Assembly: GCF_009296265.1 (NCBI RefSeq)
Contig: NZ_WBJS01000006.1
Coordinates: 124,001 to 188,000 of the forward strand
Reading direction: 5' to 3'
Source: Thioclava sp. JE_KL1
GTDB lineage: Bacteria > Pseudomonadota > Alphaproteobacteria > Rhodobacterales > Rhodobacteraceae
DNA length: 64,000 nucleotides
Position numbers and translations under genes: made by a program. The notes beneath the pieces are model-generated. The model was not told where the DNA came from. It made no database searches and worked only from the letters and a program-made list of their open reading frames with translations. Shown piece after piece: positions 1 to 8,888 of the stretch (position 1 is its first letter; every line of letters begins with the position of its first letter).

Positions 1-2
1 CC

Positions 3-833
3 TTACCGCGCGACCCGCTTCACCCCCAGATACGGCCCTTCGCCCGCCGCCGCGATCCGCGCCTTGGCGGCCTCGATGCCCTCATGGGCCACGCTCATCG
101 TTTGGCCGTTGGCGTGGATCATCGTCTCGCCATCGCAGGCGAGCGCCACATGGCCTTTCCAGAACAGCAGATCGCCACGCTTCAGGGGCGCGCCCTCCGG
201 CACGGTCTCGCCCATCTCCGCCCATTGCAGGTCGCTGTCGCCCGGCACGGACTGCCCGCACAGCGCGAAACCGATCTGCACCAGACCCGAACAGTCGATC
301 CCCGCACGGCTGTTGCCGCCCCAGAGATAGGGCGTGCCGAGCAATCGCTCGGCCACCGCGACCGGATCGTCCTCGGGCTGATTGAGCGCGCGCAGATGCT
401 GGCGCGGCACGAAGCCCTCGGCGGTCACGGCGAACATGCCGTCGTCCCCGGTCACTGACAGATGCGCGCCCATCGAGAGCTGCATCGCCTCGCCGCGCTT
501 GATCGCCGCCTCGCGATAGACATGCGTGGCGGGTGCGGTCACGACATGGGTGGCAGGTTCGGGCGTGCCGAAGGTATCGGCGGCGATCCAGCCACAATAG
601 CCATCCCATGCGGCCTGAACGAAGGCGAAGCCGTCGCGCTGGTCGATCACAGTCACCGCGGCGCCAAAAAGAAGCTGCCGGTCGCGCAAGCTTCCGGGCT
701 CGGGGCAGAGATCGGTCACGGGCACGACGATCCGCGCGGGCATGCCGTGGGTGAAACCTTCCGCCTCGACCTGCCCGCGCAGGGCTTCCAGCGCGATCTC
801 GCCTGAATAGGGCAGGCGGCGACGGTCGGTCAT
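3..833 (-). CDS. NlpC/P60 family cell-wall hydrolase with N-terminal SH3-like domains
   Basis: A complete 276-residue protein. The C-terminal half is an NlpC/P60 (C40) cysteine peptidase. Cys181 sits in the GIDCSGLVQIG motif, His228 in KGHVAL, and His240 in MIHAN is a possible third catalytic residue. The first 150 residues look like one or two bacterial SH3-type modules that would bind peptidoglycan. Family members cut the gamma-D-glutamyl-diaminopimelate bond in cell-wall peptides. No clear signal peptide is visible, so it may be cytoplasmic and act on recycled muropeptides. Its ATG overlaps the stop of the upstream aminopeptidase gene by 4 bases, so the two are probably translated together. 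Confidence 0.88.
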   Translation of the reverse strand: MTDRRRLPYSGEIALEALRGQVEAEGFTHGMPARIVVPVTDLCPEPGSLRDRQLLFGAAVTVIDQRDGFAFVQAAWDGYCGWIAADTFGTPEPATHVVTAPATHVYREAAIKRGEAMQLSMGAHLSVTGDDGMFAVTAEGFVPRQHLRALNQPEDDPVAVAERLLGTPYLWGGNSRAGIDCSGLVQIGFALCGQSVPGDSDLQWAEMGETVPEGAPLKRGDLLFWKGHVALACDGETMIHANGQTMSVAHEGIEAAKARIAAAGEGPYLGVKRVAR

Positions 834-2266
834 TTCAGCACCTCGGGCAGAGCGGCAAAGATCGCCCGCGCGCCTTGGCCGACCCCGCCTTTCGGTCGGG
901 CGGGGGCCGCGGCGGGTTGCCAGCCGTAGATGTCGAAATGGGCGAAGCGCTTTGTCTCGGTCACGAAGCGGCGCAGGAACAGCGCCGCGGTGATCGAACC
1001 TGCCATGCCACCCGATGGGGCATTGTCGAGATCGGCGATGCCGGGTTCGATCTTCGCCTCGTAGGGCGCCCAGAACGGCATCCGCCAGAGCGGATCGGCC
1101 ACCGCGCCCGAAGCCGTCGCCAAAGCCTGCGCGACGCCCTCGTCATCGGTGTAGAACGGGTGGATGTCCGGCCCCAAAGCGACCCGCGCCGCTCCCGTCA
1201 GCGTCGCCATGCAGACCATCAGGTCGGGCGGGGTCTCATCGGCATAGGCCAGCGCATCGGCCAGCACCAGCCGCCCCTCGGCATCGGTATTGTTGATCTC
1301 GACGGTCAGCCCCTTGCGGCTGGTCAGAATGTCGCCGGGGCGGAAACTGTCGCCGCCGACCGAGTTCTCCACCGCCGGGACCAGCACCCGCAGGCGTAGC
1401 TTCGCGCCCGTCGCCATGATCATATGCGCAAGCCCCAGCACGGTGGCCGAGCCGCCCATATCCTTCTTCATCAGCCCCATCGAGGCGCCGGGCTTGAGGT
1501 TCAGCCCGCCCGTGTCGAAACAGACGCCCTTGCCGACGAGCGTCAGCGCCGGTCCTTCGCTGCCCCAGCCCAGTTCGATCAGCCGCGGCGCACGGGGCGA
1601 GGCGCGGCCCACCGCGTGGATCATCGGGAAGTTCTGCGTCAGAAGGTCGTCGCCCTTGATCACCTTGGCCTCTGCGCCGTGACGCTCGGCGAGCAGTCGA
1701 GCTGCGCCCTCCAGCTCGTCAGGGCCCATATCTGAGGCGGGGGTGTTGATCAGGTCGCGGGTGAAGGCCTCGCCCTCGGCCACGGCTTCGATCTGCGCCG
1801 CATTCAAGCCCTCCGGGCAGACCAGCCGCGCTTTCGGCGGCGCGGCCTCGGCATAGCGACCGAACCGATAGCCCGCGAGCAACCAGCCGAGCGCCGTTTC
1901 CGCCTTCAACTCTTCCGACAGATCGCCCTCGATCCGCCACGCGCCTTCGGGCAGGGCCGAGGCCGCCCGCGTCAGAGAGAACCGCTCGCGCGCCCGTGCC
2001 GCATCAGTCCCGAGGCCCAGAAGCGCCGCCTCCGCGCCATCCGGCCCGGGCAGCAGGGCGACCTGACCTGCGCTCGCCTTGAACCCTGTGGCCTCGACGA
2101 AGGCGCGCTGCGCGGGAGGCAGATCGGCCAGAGCCTGCTCCAACCCTTCGGGCGCAACGGCGATCAGCGCACGCGCGGGCGCGTCCGCCCCGGCGAAGCG
2201 CATCGCGGGGCGCGGGGCGAGAAAGGAAAAGTCGGCTGGAACGTCAGGGGTCTTGTCTGCGCTCAT
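830..2266 (-). CDS. Leucyl aminopeptidase family protein (M17)
   Basis: A 478-residue M17 metallopeptidase that removes N-terminal amino acids from peptides in the cytoplasm. The family signature NTDAEGRL lies at residues 326-333. The metal and active-site segment GKGVCFDTGG starts near residue 245 and is followed by KKDMGGSA. I chose the ATG at 2266 because AGGAG lies just upstream; a longer frame reaches 2350 but its extra 28 residues are not family-like. The stop overlaps the start of the NlpC/P60 gene (ATGA), suggesting a peptide and muropeptide recycling pair. The exact substrate range cannot be told from sequence. Confidence 0.92.
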   Translation of the reverse strand: MSADKTPDVPADFSFLAPRPAMRFAGADAPARALIAVAPEGLEQALADLPPAQRAFVEATGFKASAGQVALLPGPDGAEAALLGLGTDAARARERFSLTRAASALPEGAWRIEGDLSEELKAETALGWLLAGYRFGRYAEAAPPKARLVCPEGLNAAQIEAVAEGEAFTRDLINTPASDMGPDELEGAARLLAERHGAEAKVIKGDDLLTQNFPMIHAVGRASPRAPRLIELGWGSEGPALTLVGKGVCFDTGGLNLKPGASMGLMKKDMGGSATVLGLAHMIMATGAKLRLRVLVPAVENSVGGDSFRPGDILTSRKGLTVEINNTDAEGRLVLADALAYADETPPDLMVCMATLTGAARVALGPDIHPFYTDDEGVAQALATASGAVADPLWRMPFWAPYEAKIEPGIADLDNAPSGGMAGSITAALFLRRFVTETKRFAHFDIYGWQPAAAPARPKGGVGQGARAIFAALPEVLK

Positions 2267-2353
2267 GGGGGGCGGCTCCTTGGCTCTGGTGGTTGCTTTC
2301 GTCCCAGAGCCTAGCGCCGCCGCGCCTGCCCGCAAGGGCCGATCGATCACGCC

Positions 2354-2698
2354 TCAGGAAGACAGGTTGCCGATATCCCAAACCTCGGTGAGCGAGCGTT
2401 CCGCGATCCGGCCCAGCCGCGCCATCACTGCCGCCTGCGCCACCGCATCGCCGCCCGAGATGCACTCCAGAAGGTCGCGCGCTGTGCTGACCATCGACAC
2501 CAGCCCGACCTGTTCGGCAAGCTCCATCACTTCGACGATCGCGCGGCGCAGCTTGCCGCATTGGCCGGATTTCGTGGCCTCTTCCAACGCGCTGAGATGG
2601 AAGGCGAGATCTTCGACCGTGGCGCAGATCACCCGCTCCGCCCCGTCCTGTCCCAGCTCCGCATAGAGCACCACCAGCCGCGCCGTATCCAACGACAT
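2354..2698 (-). CDS. Conserved hypothetical helical protein
   Basis: A 114-residue protein with no recognised function. The start at 2698 is preceded by AAGGAAA at good spacing. The sequence is rich in Leu, Ala and Val with regular spacing and looks all-helical. It has two cysteines in the centre and one later, but no known motif. It lies 87 bases upstream of the aminopeptidase gene on the same strand and is divergent from the carbonic anhydrase gene. A histidine-phosphotransfer-like four-helix fold is conceivable, but no conserved phospho-histidine motif is visible, so I do not assign it. Confidence 0.72.
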   Translation of the reverse strand: MSLDTARLVVLYAELGQDGAERVICATVEDLAFHLSALEEATKSGQCGKLRRAIVEVMELAEQVGLVSMVSTARDLLECISGGDAVAQAAVMARLGRIAERSLTEVWDIGNLSS

Positions 2699-2889
2699 CT
2701 TTTCCTTGCAGCGCAAGCGAGACACCTGTGTCACCCCGACACCCCCTTTGATTTCACCATCGCCCGGGCGGTAACGTGATCGAGAGGTCTCAAGATTTCG
2801 TTGAGCGATCCGGAAAATCTTCTCGAAACCCGGCGCGCAACGCGCTATTTGACGCAGCGATAAGACGCCAGACACCAGACGAGGGATCG

Positions 2890-3540
2890 ATGAGAGAGCA
2901 TGTGAAACCGCTGCCCAGCTACCTTGTGAGCCGTTATCAAGGATGGCACGCCACCGCCTATGACGAGAACCGCGCCTGGTATCGCCGCCTCGCCTCCGAA
3001 GGGCAGCGCCCGCGTTCGATGATCATCGCCTGCTGCGACAGCCGCGTGCATGTCACCTCGATGTTCGGCGCCGATCAGGGTGAGTTCTTCATCCACCGCA
3101 ACATCGCGAACCTCGTGCCGGAATTCACGCCCGATGGCGATCACCACGGCACCTCGGCGGCAGTCGAATATGCCGTGACCAGCCTGAAGGTCGCGCATCT
3201 GATCGTGCTCGGCCACTCCAATTGCGGCGGTGTCGCAGGGTGCCATGCGATGTGCTCGGGCCATGCGCCGGAGTTGGAGGAGAAAAGCTCCTTCGTCGGC
3301 ACCTGGCTGAACCTGCTGCGCCCGGGCTACGAGCGCGTGAGCGAGCTGCCCGAGGATCAGCAGGTGCTGGCGCTCGAGCGTGAGGCGGTGAAAGTCAGCC
3401 TCGAGAACCTGATGACCTTCCCCTTCGTGCGCGAGGCGCTCGATGCGGACCGGATGACGCTGCACGGGCTGCGCCACGACATCGGCGAAGGCGTGCTCGA
3501 ACAGTATGACGCCGACTCGGATCGCTTCGAGACGTTCTGA
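2890..3540 (+). CDS. Beta-class carbonic anhydrase
   Basis: A 216-residue beta-carbonic anhydrase, interconverting carbon dioxide and bicarbonate in the cytoplasm. The zinc-site motif CCDSR gives Cys49, Asp50 and Arg52, and GHSNCGG gives His109 and Cys112. I chose the ATG at 2890 because GAGGG lies before it and the protein then starts just ahead of the conserved region; an upstream in-frame start at 2776 would add a non-homologous extension. It stands alone with its own promoter space. A likely role is feeding bicarbonate to anaplerotic or CO2-fixing carboxylases. Confidence 0.93.
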   Translation: MREHVKPLPSYLVSRYQGWHATAYDENRAWYRRLASEGQRPRSMIIACCDSRVHVTSMFGADQGEFFIHRNIANLVPEFTPDGDHHGTSAAVEYAVTSLKVAHLIVLGHSNCGGVAGCHAMCSGHAPELEEKSSFVGTWLNLLRPGYERVSELPEDQQVLALEREAVKVSLENLMTFPFVREALDADRMTLHGLRHDIGEGVLEQYDADSDRFETF

Positions 3541-3554
3541 GGCTTTGCCATTCC

Positions 3555-3579
3555 CGTTGGCCCCCGCGCGGGGCCGACG
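3555..3579 (+). terminator. GC-rich hairpin after the carbonic anhydrase gene
   Basis: A perfect 10-base-pair stem (CGTTGGCCCC with GGGGCCGACG) with a short loop lies 15 bases after the stop codon. There is no run of T after the stem, so it may be a weak terminator or an mRNA-stabilising structure. Confidence 0.4.
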
Positions 3580-3678
3580 GCTCCGCTGCGGCGGAAATTC
3601 GACTGGTGTTCATTGGCTGTTAAGCTTGATGCGCGAGGCTGGGGGGACCCCGCCAATGCGAAAGAGCTTCGACCCGCC

Positions 3679-4389
3679 ATGCCACAATCTGCATCCCGCT
3701 CCCATTCTCAGCATCGCCTTGTCTCCCTACGCCTGCCGCTCGATCTGATCGACCGCATCGCGGCGGAAGCGCGTGCGTTCGGTCTGCCCCCGGCAGAGCT
3801 GATCCGGCGCGTGTTGCAGGACGGATTGGCGGAGGAGGTGGCGCCCGAAACATCCGGCACGAAAGCGCCGCTGCCGGAAATGCACGCGGTGCAGGAGGCG
3901 CTGGATCAGGCGCGCGACTGGTTCGATCTGCAACATCGGCTGCGGGGGGAGGGCTTCGTGCTGCGGCTTGCAGGCGGCGGGGCCTTGGGGCTGCATGCAT
4001 GGCCCACCAACCGCTTCCTGATGCTGCTCGACGAGATTGGGCCGAGCCTGACGGAGCTTGTGTTGCGGTTCGGCGCGCCGTTTCCGGGCGACGATGGCGG
4101 GCGCACCAAAATCGTCGGTGCAACGGCGGGGCAGGGTGCGACCGTGGCGGAGGGCGCGTCGGCACGGGCGGCTGCCGCCGAATATGCGGCAGCGCAGGCC
4201 GCGCAGGCGGTGGGACCGCAAGCCGCGCCGGAGGAGAGGGCCTCCGAGACGACCGAGAAGACCAGCGGTGCAGAGGCGCAGCCCCCCGAGGCAGCGAAAG
4301 CCGAGCCGCCCGCACGCGGGTTCCTGCGCCTGTCGCCGGCGCTCCTCGCGAAACTGCGCGCCGCGGCCGATCCGCGAAACGCGGCCTGA
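3679..4389 (+). CDS. Ribbon-helix-helix-like protein with Ala-rich linker
   Basis: A 236-residue hypothetical protein starting at the ATG at 3679. Residues about 10-50 (HRLVSLRLPLDLIDRIAAEA, then a helix ending in LIRRVLQDGL) have the strand-helix-helix pattern of ribbon-helix-helix DNA-binding domains. The middle third is a folded region with many Leu and Trp residues. Residues about 150-210 are a low-complexity Ala/Glu/Gln linker. A short conserved-looking tail follows (FLRLSPALLAKLRAAADP). It converges with the DUF4139 gene 46 bases away. Function is unknown; DNA binding is an inference from the N-terminal pattern only. Confidence 0.7.
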   Translation: MPQSASRSHSQHRLVSLRLPLDLIDRIAAEARAFGLPPAELIRRVLQDGLAEEVAPETSGTKAPLPEMHAVQEALDQARDWFDLQHRLRGEGFVLRLAGGGALGLHAWPTNRFLMLLDEIGPSLTELVLRFGAPFPGDDGGRTKIVGATAGQGATVAEGASARAAAAEYAAAQAAQAVGPQAAPEERASETTEKTSGAEAQPPEAAKAEPPARGFLRLSPALLAKLRAAADPRNAA

Positions 4390-4435
4390 TCACGCGGGCC
4401 TTCGCCGCGCGCGGGGCTGTTCGCGAAGCCTTGCC

Positions 4436-6040
4436 TTAGCGCAGAACCTGATCCGTCGGCCAGCTGAGCGTGGTCTCGGTGCGGATCGTCTTGGTCTCGC
4501 CTGCGCCCAGATCGAAGCGCCATGCGAGCACGCCGCGGCGGTGGTCGTAGTCGGTCTCGCTTGCAGGCGGGGTCGCCTTGGTCGTGATCTTCAGGTCTTC
4601 CTGTTCGGAATAGGGCACCCGGTCGATCACCCGCATCGGCCAGCCTTTGTCCGTCAGGTTCTTCACCTCGATCTCGACCACCTCGCGGCGCTCGTTCGAT
4701 TTCGAGATGAAGCCGCTGTCGCCCTCCATCGTGTCGGGCATGCGGCGGTCCACGCGGATGCCTTCGATCGGCCCGAAGCCAAGCGTCAGATCGTCGCCCG
4801 CCGCGACCATCGGCAGGTGCGACTGGCCGACCAGCGCGCCATCGGCATAGAGGTTCGCGGGACCGGGCAACAGGATCTCGCCGGTGTCGTTCTTGCCCTC
4901 GGCTACGCGATAGGCCTGCGGATCGGTCAACGGGGCGGCCTCTGCGAAGACATCCATCGGCAGGGTCTTGGAATCGAGGCTCAGGCGCAGATCGTCCACC
5001 CCGTCGCGCAGGTCCACCGCGCTCGGGTAATGATAGGTCACCGTCTCGCCTTGCATCTGCAGATCGGCGCGGTCGCTAATCGCGGCCTCCATCATCGGGG
5101 CAGAGGCAGCGCCATCGGACGCAGCGAGGGAACGCTTCATCGGCACCGGCGCGGGCGGCGCATCGGGATCACCGATCCGGGCCAGCCGCGGATAGACTTC
5201 GCCCGGCTCCGCCCGCCCGCCGGGACGTGCCGTCGAGAGGGTCAGATCGACGCCGCGCCAATCCTCGCCCGTCGCCTGATGGACCGAGACGAACCGCTCC
5301 ATGTCCACCACGCTCTTGTCGCGGTCGAGCCGCAGATCATAGGAGGGCTGCCAGCCCGCGTTCTGGACGTAGGAGGTGATCGTCAGTGTTCCCGAGCCCT
5401 GCACCTTGGCGCTCAGCACGTCGTGATCCTCTGCCGGGTTCAGCAGCGCATCGAGCGCCGCCTGCGCCTGCTTCACCGCCTCTTTCGCGGGGTCGAGCGC
5501 GGCTTCGGCGCGGCGCGCCTCGGCTTCGGCGGCAATTGCGCGTTCCGTTGCTGAGAGGATCTGATCCTCTACCATCTGTGCCAATGCGCGAAGCTGTTCG
5601 GGTGCGGTTACCTGCGAGTCGGTGTTCTTGAGATAGGTGATCTGGTCGCGCGCGGCCTGCGCCTTGGCGCGGATCACCGCCACCGCGTCTTCCTGTTCCG
5701 CAAGCGCCTCTTGCGCCGAGGCCAACCGATCGCGCGCAGATTTCACTGCGGCGCTGTCCTGCCCGCTGATCGCAGGCGCGCGCCCGGAGAGCAGGCTCAC
5801 CGCGCCGATCTGCACACCGTCGCCCGACACGCGCAGCGTCGAGATGTCGGTGCCCTCGGGAAAGCCCGGCACCAGCAGGTCATGGCTGCCCTCGGGGGCG
5901 TCCAGCGTCACCTGCCGCACCACCTGCGCGCCTTGCGGAAAGAGCGTCACGGCCGTGATCTTGCCCGGCGCCTCGATCGTGTCGGCCAAGGCGGGCAGGG
6001 CGGTCGCGGCCAGCAGGGCCGCCGTGAGGGTAATGCGCAT
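4436..6040 (-). CDS. DUF4139 domain protein (mucoidy-inhibitor MuiA family)
   Basis: A 534-residue secreted protein. A signal peptide ends at ALPALA near residue 20. The N-terminal part fits DUF4140 (KITAVTLFPQGAQVVRQV). A long helical, coiled-coil-like region covers about residues 95-200, followed by the beta-rich DUF4139 region with TSYVQNAGWQPSYDLRLD near residue 215. The start at 6040 follows GGGAGGAACCG at ideal spacing. Family members are periplasmic or surface proteins of unknown biochemical role; the name comes from a mucoidy phenotype in other bacteria. It is divergent from the thiamine operon and appears monocistronic. Confidence 0.85.
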   Translation of the reverse strand: MRITLTAALLAATALPALADTIEAPGKITAVTLFPQGAQVVRQVTLDAPEGSHDLLVPGFPEGTDISTLRVSGDGVQIGAVSLLSGRAPAISGQDSAAVKSARDRLASAQEALAEQEDAVAVIRAKAQAARDQITYLKNTDSQVTAPEQLRALAQMVEDQILSATERAIAAEAEARRAEAALDPAKEAVKQAQAALDALLNPAEDHDVLSAKVQGSGTLTITSYVQNAGWQPSYDLRLDRDKSVVDMERFVSVHQATGEDWRGVDLTLSTARPGGRAEPGEVYPRLARIGDPDAPPAPVPMKRSLAASDGAASAPMMEAAISDRADLQMQGETVTYHYPSAVDLRDGVDDLRLSLDSKTLPMDVFAEAAPLTDPQAYRVAEGKNDTGEILLPGPANLYADGALVGQSHLPMVAAGDDLTLGFGPIEGIRVDRRMPDTMEGDSGFISKSNERREVVEIEVKNLTDKGWPMRVIDRVPYSEQEDLKITTKATPPASETDYDHRRGVLAWRFDLGAGETKTIRTETTLSWPTDQVLR

Positions 6041-6218
6041 CGGTTCCTCCCAAATCCGTTCCAGATCGAGCCTGCGTCGCGCCGCGCGCAGTTGCAAGCC
6101 ATTGAAATCCGGCGCGGCTCGCCACTGGCGGGAACTCGCCAGAGGGGCCGGGGCGCGGGGCAGGGACGCTGTGCCTGCTTGCCCTTGCGTCCGCAGCCGC
6201 GCGCGCTTACGTTGCGCC

Positions 6219-6310
6219 CTACCTCGGGGTGCCAGCGCAAGGCTGGCTGAGATGCGATCCACGCGAACCCGTTGAACCTGAACCGGTTAAGACCGGCGGA
6301 GGGAAGGTAG
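6219..6310 (+). ncRNA. TPP riboswitch aptamer (THI box)
   Basis: All hallmarks of the thiamine pyrophosphate aptamer are readable: GGGGTGCC near 6226, GGCTGAGAT near 6244, ACCCGTTGAACCTGA near 6267, and CCGGCGGAGGGAA near 6294. The closing stem P1 pairs CTACCT (6219-6224) with AGGTAG (6305-6310). It lies just upstream of thiB, which fits control of thiamine uptake by TPP. Confidence 0.97.
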
Positions 6311-6326
6311 CCGGATTTCCCGGCCC

Positions 6327-6353
6327 CACTCCGCCCGGCAAGCCCAAGGAGTG
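6327..6353 (+). promoter_or_regulatory. Shine-Dalgarno sequestering hairpin of the TPP riboswitch
   Basis: CACTCC (6327-6332) can pair with GGAGTG (6348-6353), which contains the ribosome-binding site of thiB. The overlapping CTCCGCC (6329-6335) can instead pair with GGCGGAG (6295-6301) at the 3' side of the aptamer. These pairings exclude each other, which is the expected layout of a translational OFF switch. The pairings are seen directly; the mechanism is inferred. Confidence 0.75.
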
Positions 6354-6357
6354 AGGC

Positions 6358-7350
6358 ATGAAAACCCACCTGATGCTTGCGGGAGCCCTGAGCCTGATCG
6401 CCACCATGGCGGCGGCCGAGGATAAGCCCGTGCTCACCGTCTATGCGCCCGATTATTTCACGAGCGAATGGGGCCCCGGCCCCGCGATCGAGAAGGGGTT
6501 CGAGGCGACTTGCGATTGCGATCTGAAATTCGTAGCGGGCGATGTGCTGCCGCGTATCCTGCTCGAAGGCGACAAGACGCAGGCCGATATCGCGATCGGC
6601 CTGAACACCGACGTGACTGCGAAGGCGCGCGCCACGGGCCTGTTCGCCCCGCATAACGAAGATACCTCCGATCTGACGATGCCGGTCAAATGGGACGATC
6701 CGATCTTCCTGCCCTTCGACTGGTCGGAGCTGGCCTTCGTCTATGACAAGACCAAGCTGAAAAACCCGCCCGCGAGCTTCCAGGACCTGCTGGATGCGCC
6801 CGACGACGCCTACAAGATCGTCATCGAGGATCCGCGCAGTTCGGTCGCGGGTCTGTCGCTGCTCTTGTGGGTGAAGGACATCTATGGCGACAAGGCCGAA
6901 GAGGCGTGGACGAAAATCGCGCCCAAGGTGCTGACCGTGACGCCGGGCTGGTCGGAGGCCTACGGCATGTTCACCGATGGTGAGGCGGATATGGTGCTCA
7001 GCTACGTCACCTCGCCCGCCTATCACATCATGGCCGAGGATGATGACAGCAAGGTCGCCGCGATCTTCCCCGAGGGGCATTACTTCACCCCCGAACTGGT
7101 CGCGCAGCTGAAGACCTCGAAGCATCCCGAGCTGGCGCAGAAATTCCTTGATTACGTGCTCAGCCCCGATTTTCAGGGCATGATCGCGACGGCGAACTGG
7201 TCCTTCCCGGCCAAGCTGCCGCATGACCAGCTGCCCGAGGTGTTCCGCAACCTGCCGATGCCCGACAAGACGCTCTATCTGGGTGAGACCGAGGCCGAGA
7301 AACTGCGCGGTCCGGCGCTGGACGAATGGCAACGCGCCTTCTCCAAATAA
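6358..7350 (+). CDS. thiB: Thiamine ABC transporter, substrate-binding protein
   Basis: A 330-residue periplasmic binding protein with a signal peptide ending near MAAAE at residue 20. It then opens with the typical LTVYAPDYFTSEWGPGP segment of ThiB proteins and has a Trp/Tyr-rich ligand cleft. It binds thiamine and its phosphates and hands them to ThiP. The ATG at 6358 follows AAGGAGTGAGG, the site controlled by the TPP riboswitch. thiP starts inside its last 25 bases, so the transporter genes form one operon. Confidence 0.95.
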   Translation: MKTHLMLAGALSLIATMAAAEDKPVLTVYAPDYFTSEWGPGPAIEKGFEATCDCDLKFVAGDVLPRILLEGDKTQADIAIGLNTDVTAKARATGLFAPHNEDTSDLTMPVKWDDPIFLPFDWSELAFVYDKTKLKNPPASFQDLLDAPDDAYKIVIEDPRSSVAGLSLLLWVKDIYGDKAEEAWTKIAPKVLTVTPGWSEAYGMFTDGEADMVLSYVTSPAYHIMAEDDDSKVAAIFPEGHYFTPELVAQLKTSKHPELAQKFLDYVLSPDFQGMIATANWSFPAKLPHDQLPEVFRNLPMPDKTLYLGETEAEKLRGPALDEWQRAFSK

Positions 7351-8888
7351 GACGCGCGCCCCTCTGGGCGGTGCTGGCGGGTGCGGCTTTGGCCGCGCTC
7401 GTCCTTGGCACATTGGCGGCGGTGACGTTCCGAGCGGGCGGGCTGACGGGGCTGCGCGAGACCGATCTCGCCGCGATCCGCTTCACGCTCTGGCAGGCGG
7501 CGCTGTCGGCGCTGATCTCCTGCGCGCTGGCGATCCCGGTCGCCCGCGCGCTGCACCGGCGTCGCTTTGCGGGGCGGGGGCTGCTGATCTCGCTCCTCGG
7601 GGCGCCCTTCATCCTGCCGGTGATCGTGGCGGTCTTCGGGCTGATCGCGGTGTTCGGACGGCGCGGGCTGGTCAATGCGGCCCTTGCGCCCTTCGGCATC
7701 GACCCGATCTCGATCTATGGCGCGCAGGGCGTGATCATCGCCCATGTCTTCTTCAATCTGCCGCTGGCCACGCGGATGATCCTGCACGGCTGGGAGGCGA
7801 TCCCGGCCGAGCGGTTCCGCCTTGCGGCCACCCTCTGCTTCGGCCCGGCCGAGGTCACCCGCCACCTCGAACGCCCGATGCAGCGCAGCGTTCTGCCCGG
7901 CGCGTTTCTCGCGATCTTCCTCGTCTGCCTGACGTCGTTCGCGGTCGCTCTGACACTGGGCGGCGGGCCGCGCGCGACCACGGTGGAACTCGCGATATAT
8001 CAGGCCTTCCGCTTCGATTTCGACATGGGCCGCGCGGCGAGCATTGCGCTGGTGCAGGTGGCGATCTCGGTCGCGGCGCTGCTGATCGCGGCGCGCGCCA
8101 CACTGCCGTCGAGCTTTGGTGCGGGGCACGATCGCCGCGCCACGCCGATCCCGCAGTTGTCCGGGGGGGCGGAGCGCGTGGCCTTCGATACGCTCGCGAT
8201 CCTTCTGGCGGCCGTCTTCCTGCTGCTCCCCATCGGGGCGGTCTTTGCCCGTGGGCTGCCTGCGCTGGCCGATCTGCCCGAGATGATCTGGCCCGCCACG
8301 CTGACCTCGCTGGTGATCGCGTTGGCCTCGACCGTGATCACTCTTGCCATCGCCCTGCCGCTTGCGCTGGCCGCCACGCGGCAACGCTGGGCGGAGATCG
8401 CGGCGATGCTGCCGATGACCGCGTCGAGCCTCGTGATGGGCACTGGCGCTTTCCTGATCGCGCGGCCCTTCGTGAACCCCACCGACCTCGCCCTGCCGAT
8501 GGTGCTTCTGACCAATGCCGCGCTCTCGGTGCCCTTTGCGACCCGCATCCTGATGCCCGAGATCCGCACGCTGCAGACCGATTACGACCGGCTCGCCGCA
8601 TCGCTCGGGCTGAGCGGCTTTGCCCGGCTGCGCCTGCTGACGGTTCCGCGTCTTGCCCGGCCGCTGGGCTTTTCGGCGGGGTTGGCCGCAGCCTTCTCGA
8701 TGGGCGATCTGGGCGTCATCACGCTGTTCTCGGACGGGCAGACCCGCACCCTCCCGCTGGCGCTTTTCCAGCTCATGGGCTCTTATCGCATGGATCAGGC
8801 GGCGGGCGCTGCGAGCCTGCTCCTGATCCTCACCTTCGCGCTTTTTTGGGCGCTCGACCGCGCGGGGCATTATGCTGACCCTCGATAA
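7326..8888 (+). CDS. thiP: Thiamine ABC transporter, permease
   Basis: A 520-residue inner-membrane permease made of two similar halves, as in ThiP, with about twelve hydrophobic segments. Each half carries an EAA-type loop that contacts the ATPase: one near EAIPAERFRLAATLCFGPAEV-like sequence around residue 160 and one near DRLAASLGLSGFARL around residue 425. The ATG at 7326 overlaps the end of thiB, and thiQ overlaps its own end by 17 bases. Length matches the family (about 520-540). Confidence 0.95.
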   Translation: MATRLLQIRRAPLWAVLAGAALAALVLGTLAAVTFRAGGLTGLRETDLAAIRFTLWQAALSALISCALAIPVARALHRRRFAGRGLLISLLGAPFILPVIVAVFGLIAVFGRRGLVNAALAPFGIDPISIYGAQGVIIAHVFFNLPLATRMILHGWEAIPAERFRLAATLCFGPAEVTRHLERPMQRSVLPGAFLAIFLVCLTSFAVALTLGGGPRATTVELAIYQAFRFDFDMGRAASIALVQVAISVAALLIAARATLPSSFGAGHDRRATPIPQLSGGAERVAFDTLAILLAAVFLLLPIGAVFARGLPALADLPEMIWPATLTSLVIALASTVITLAIALPLALAATRQRWAEIAAMLPMTASSLVMGTGAFLIARPFVNPTDLALPMVLLTNAALSVPFATRILMPEIRTLQTDYDRLAASLGLSGFARLRLLTVPRLARPLGFSAGLAAAFSMGDLGVITLFSDGQTRTLPLALFQLMGSYRMDQAAGAASLLLILTFALFWALDRAGHYADPR

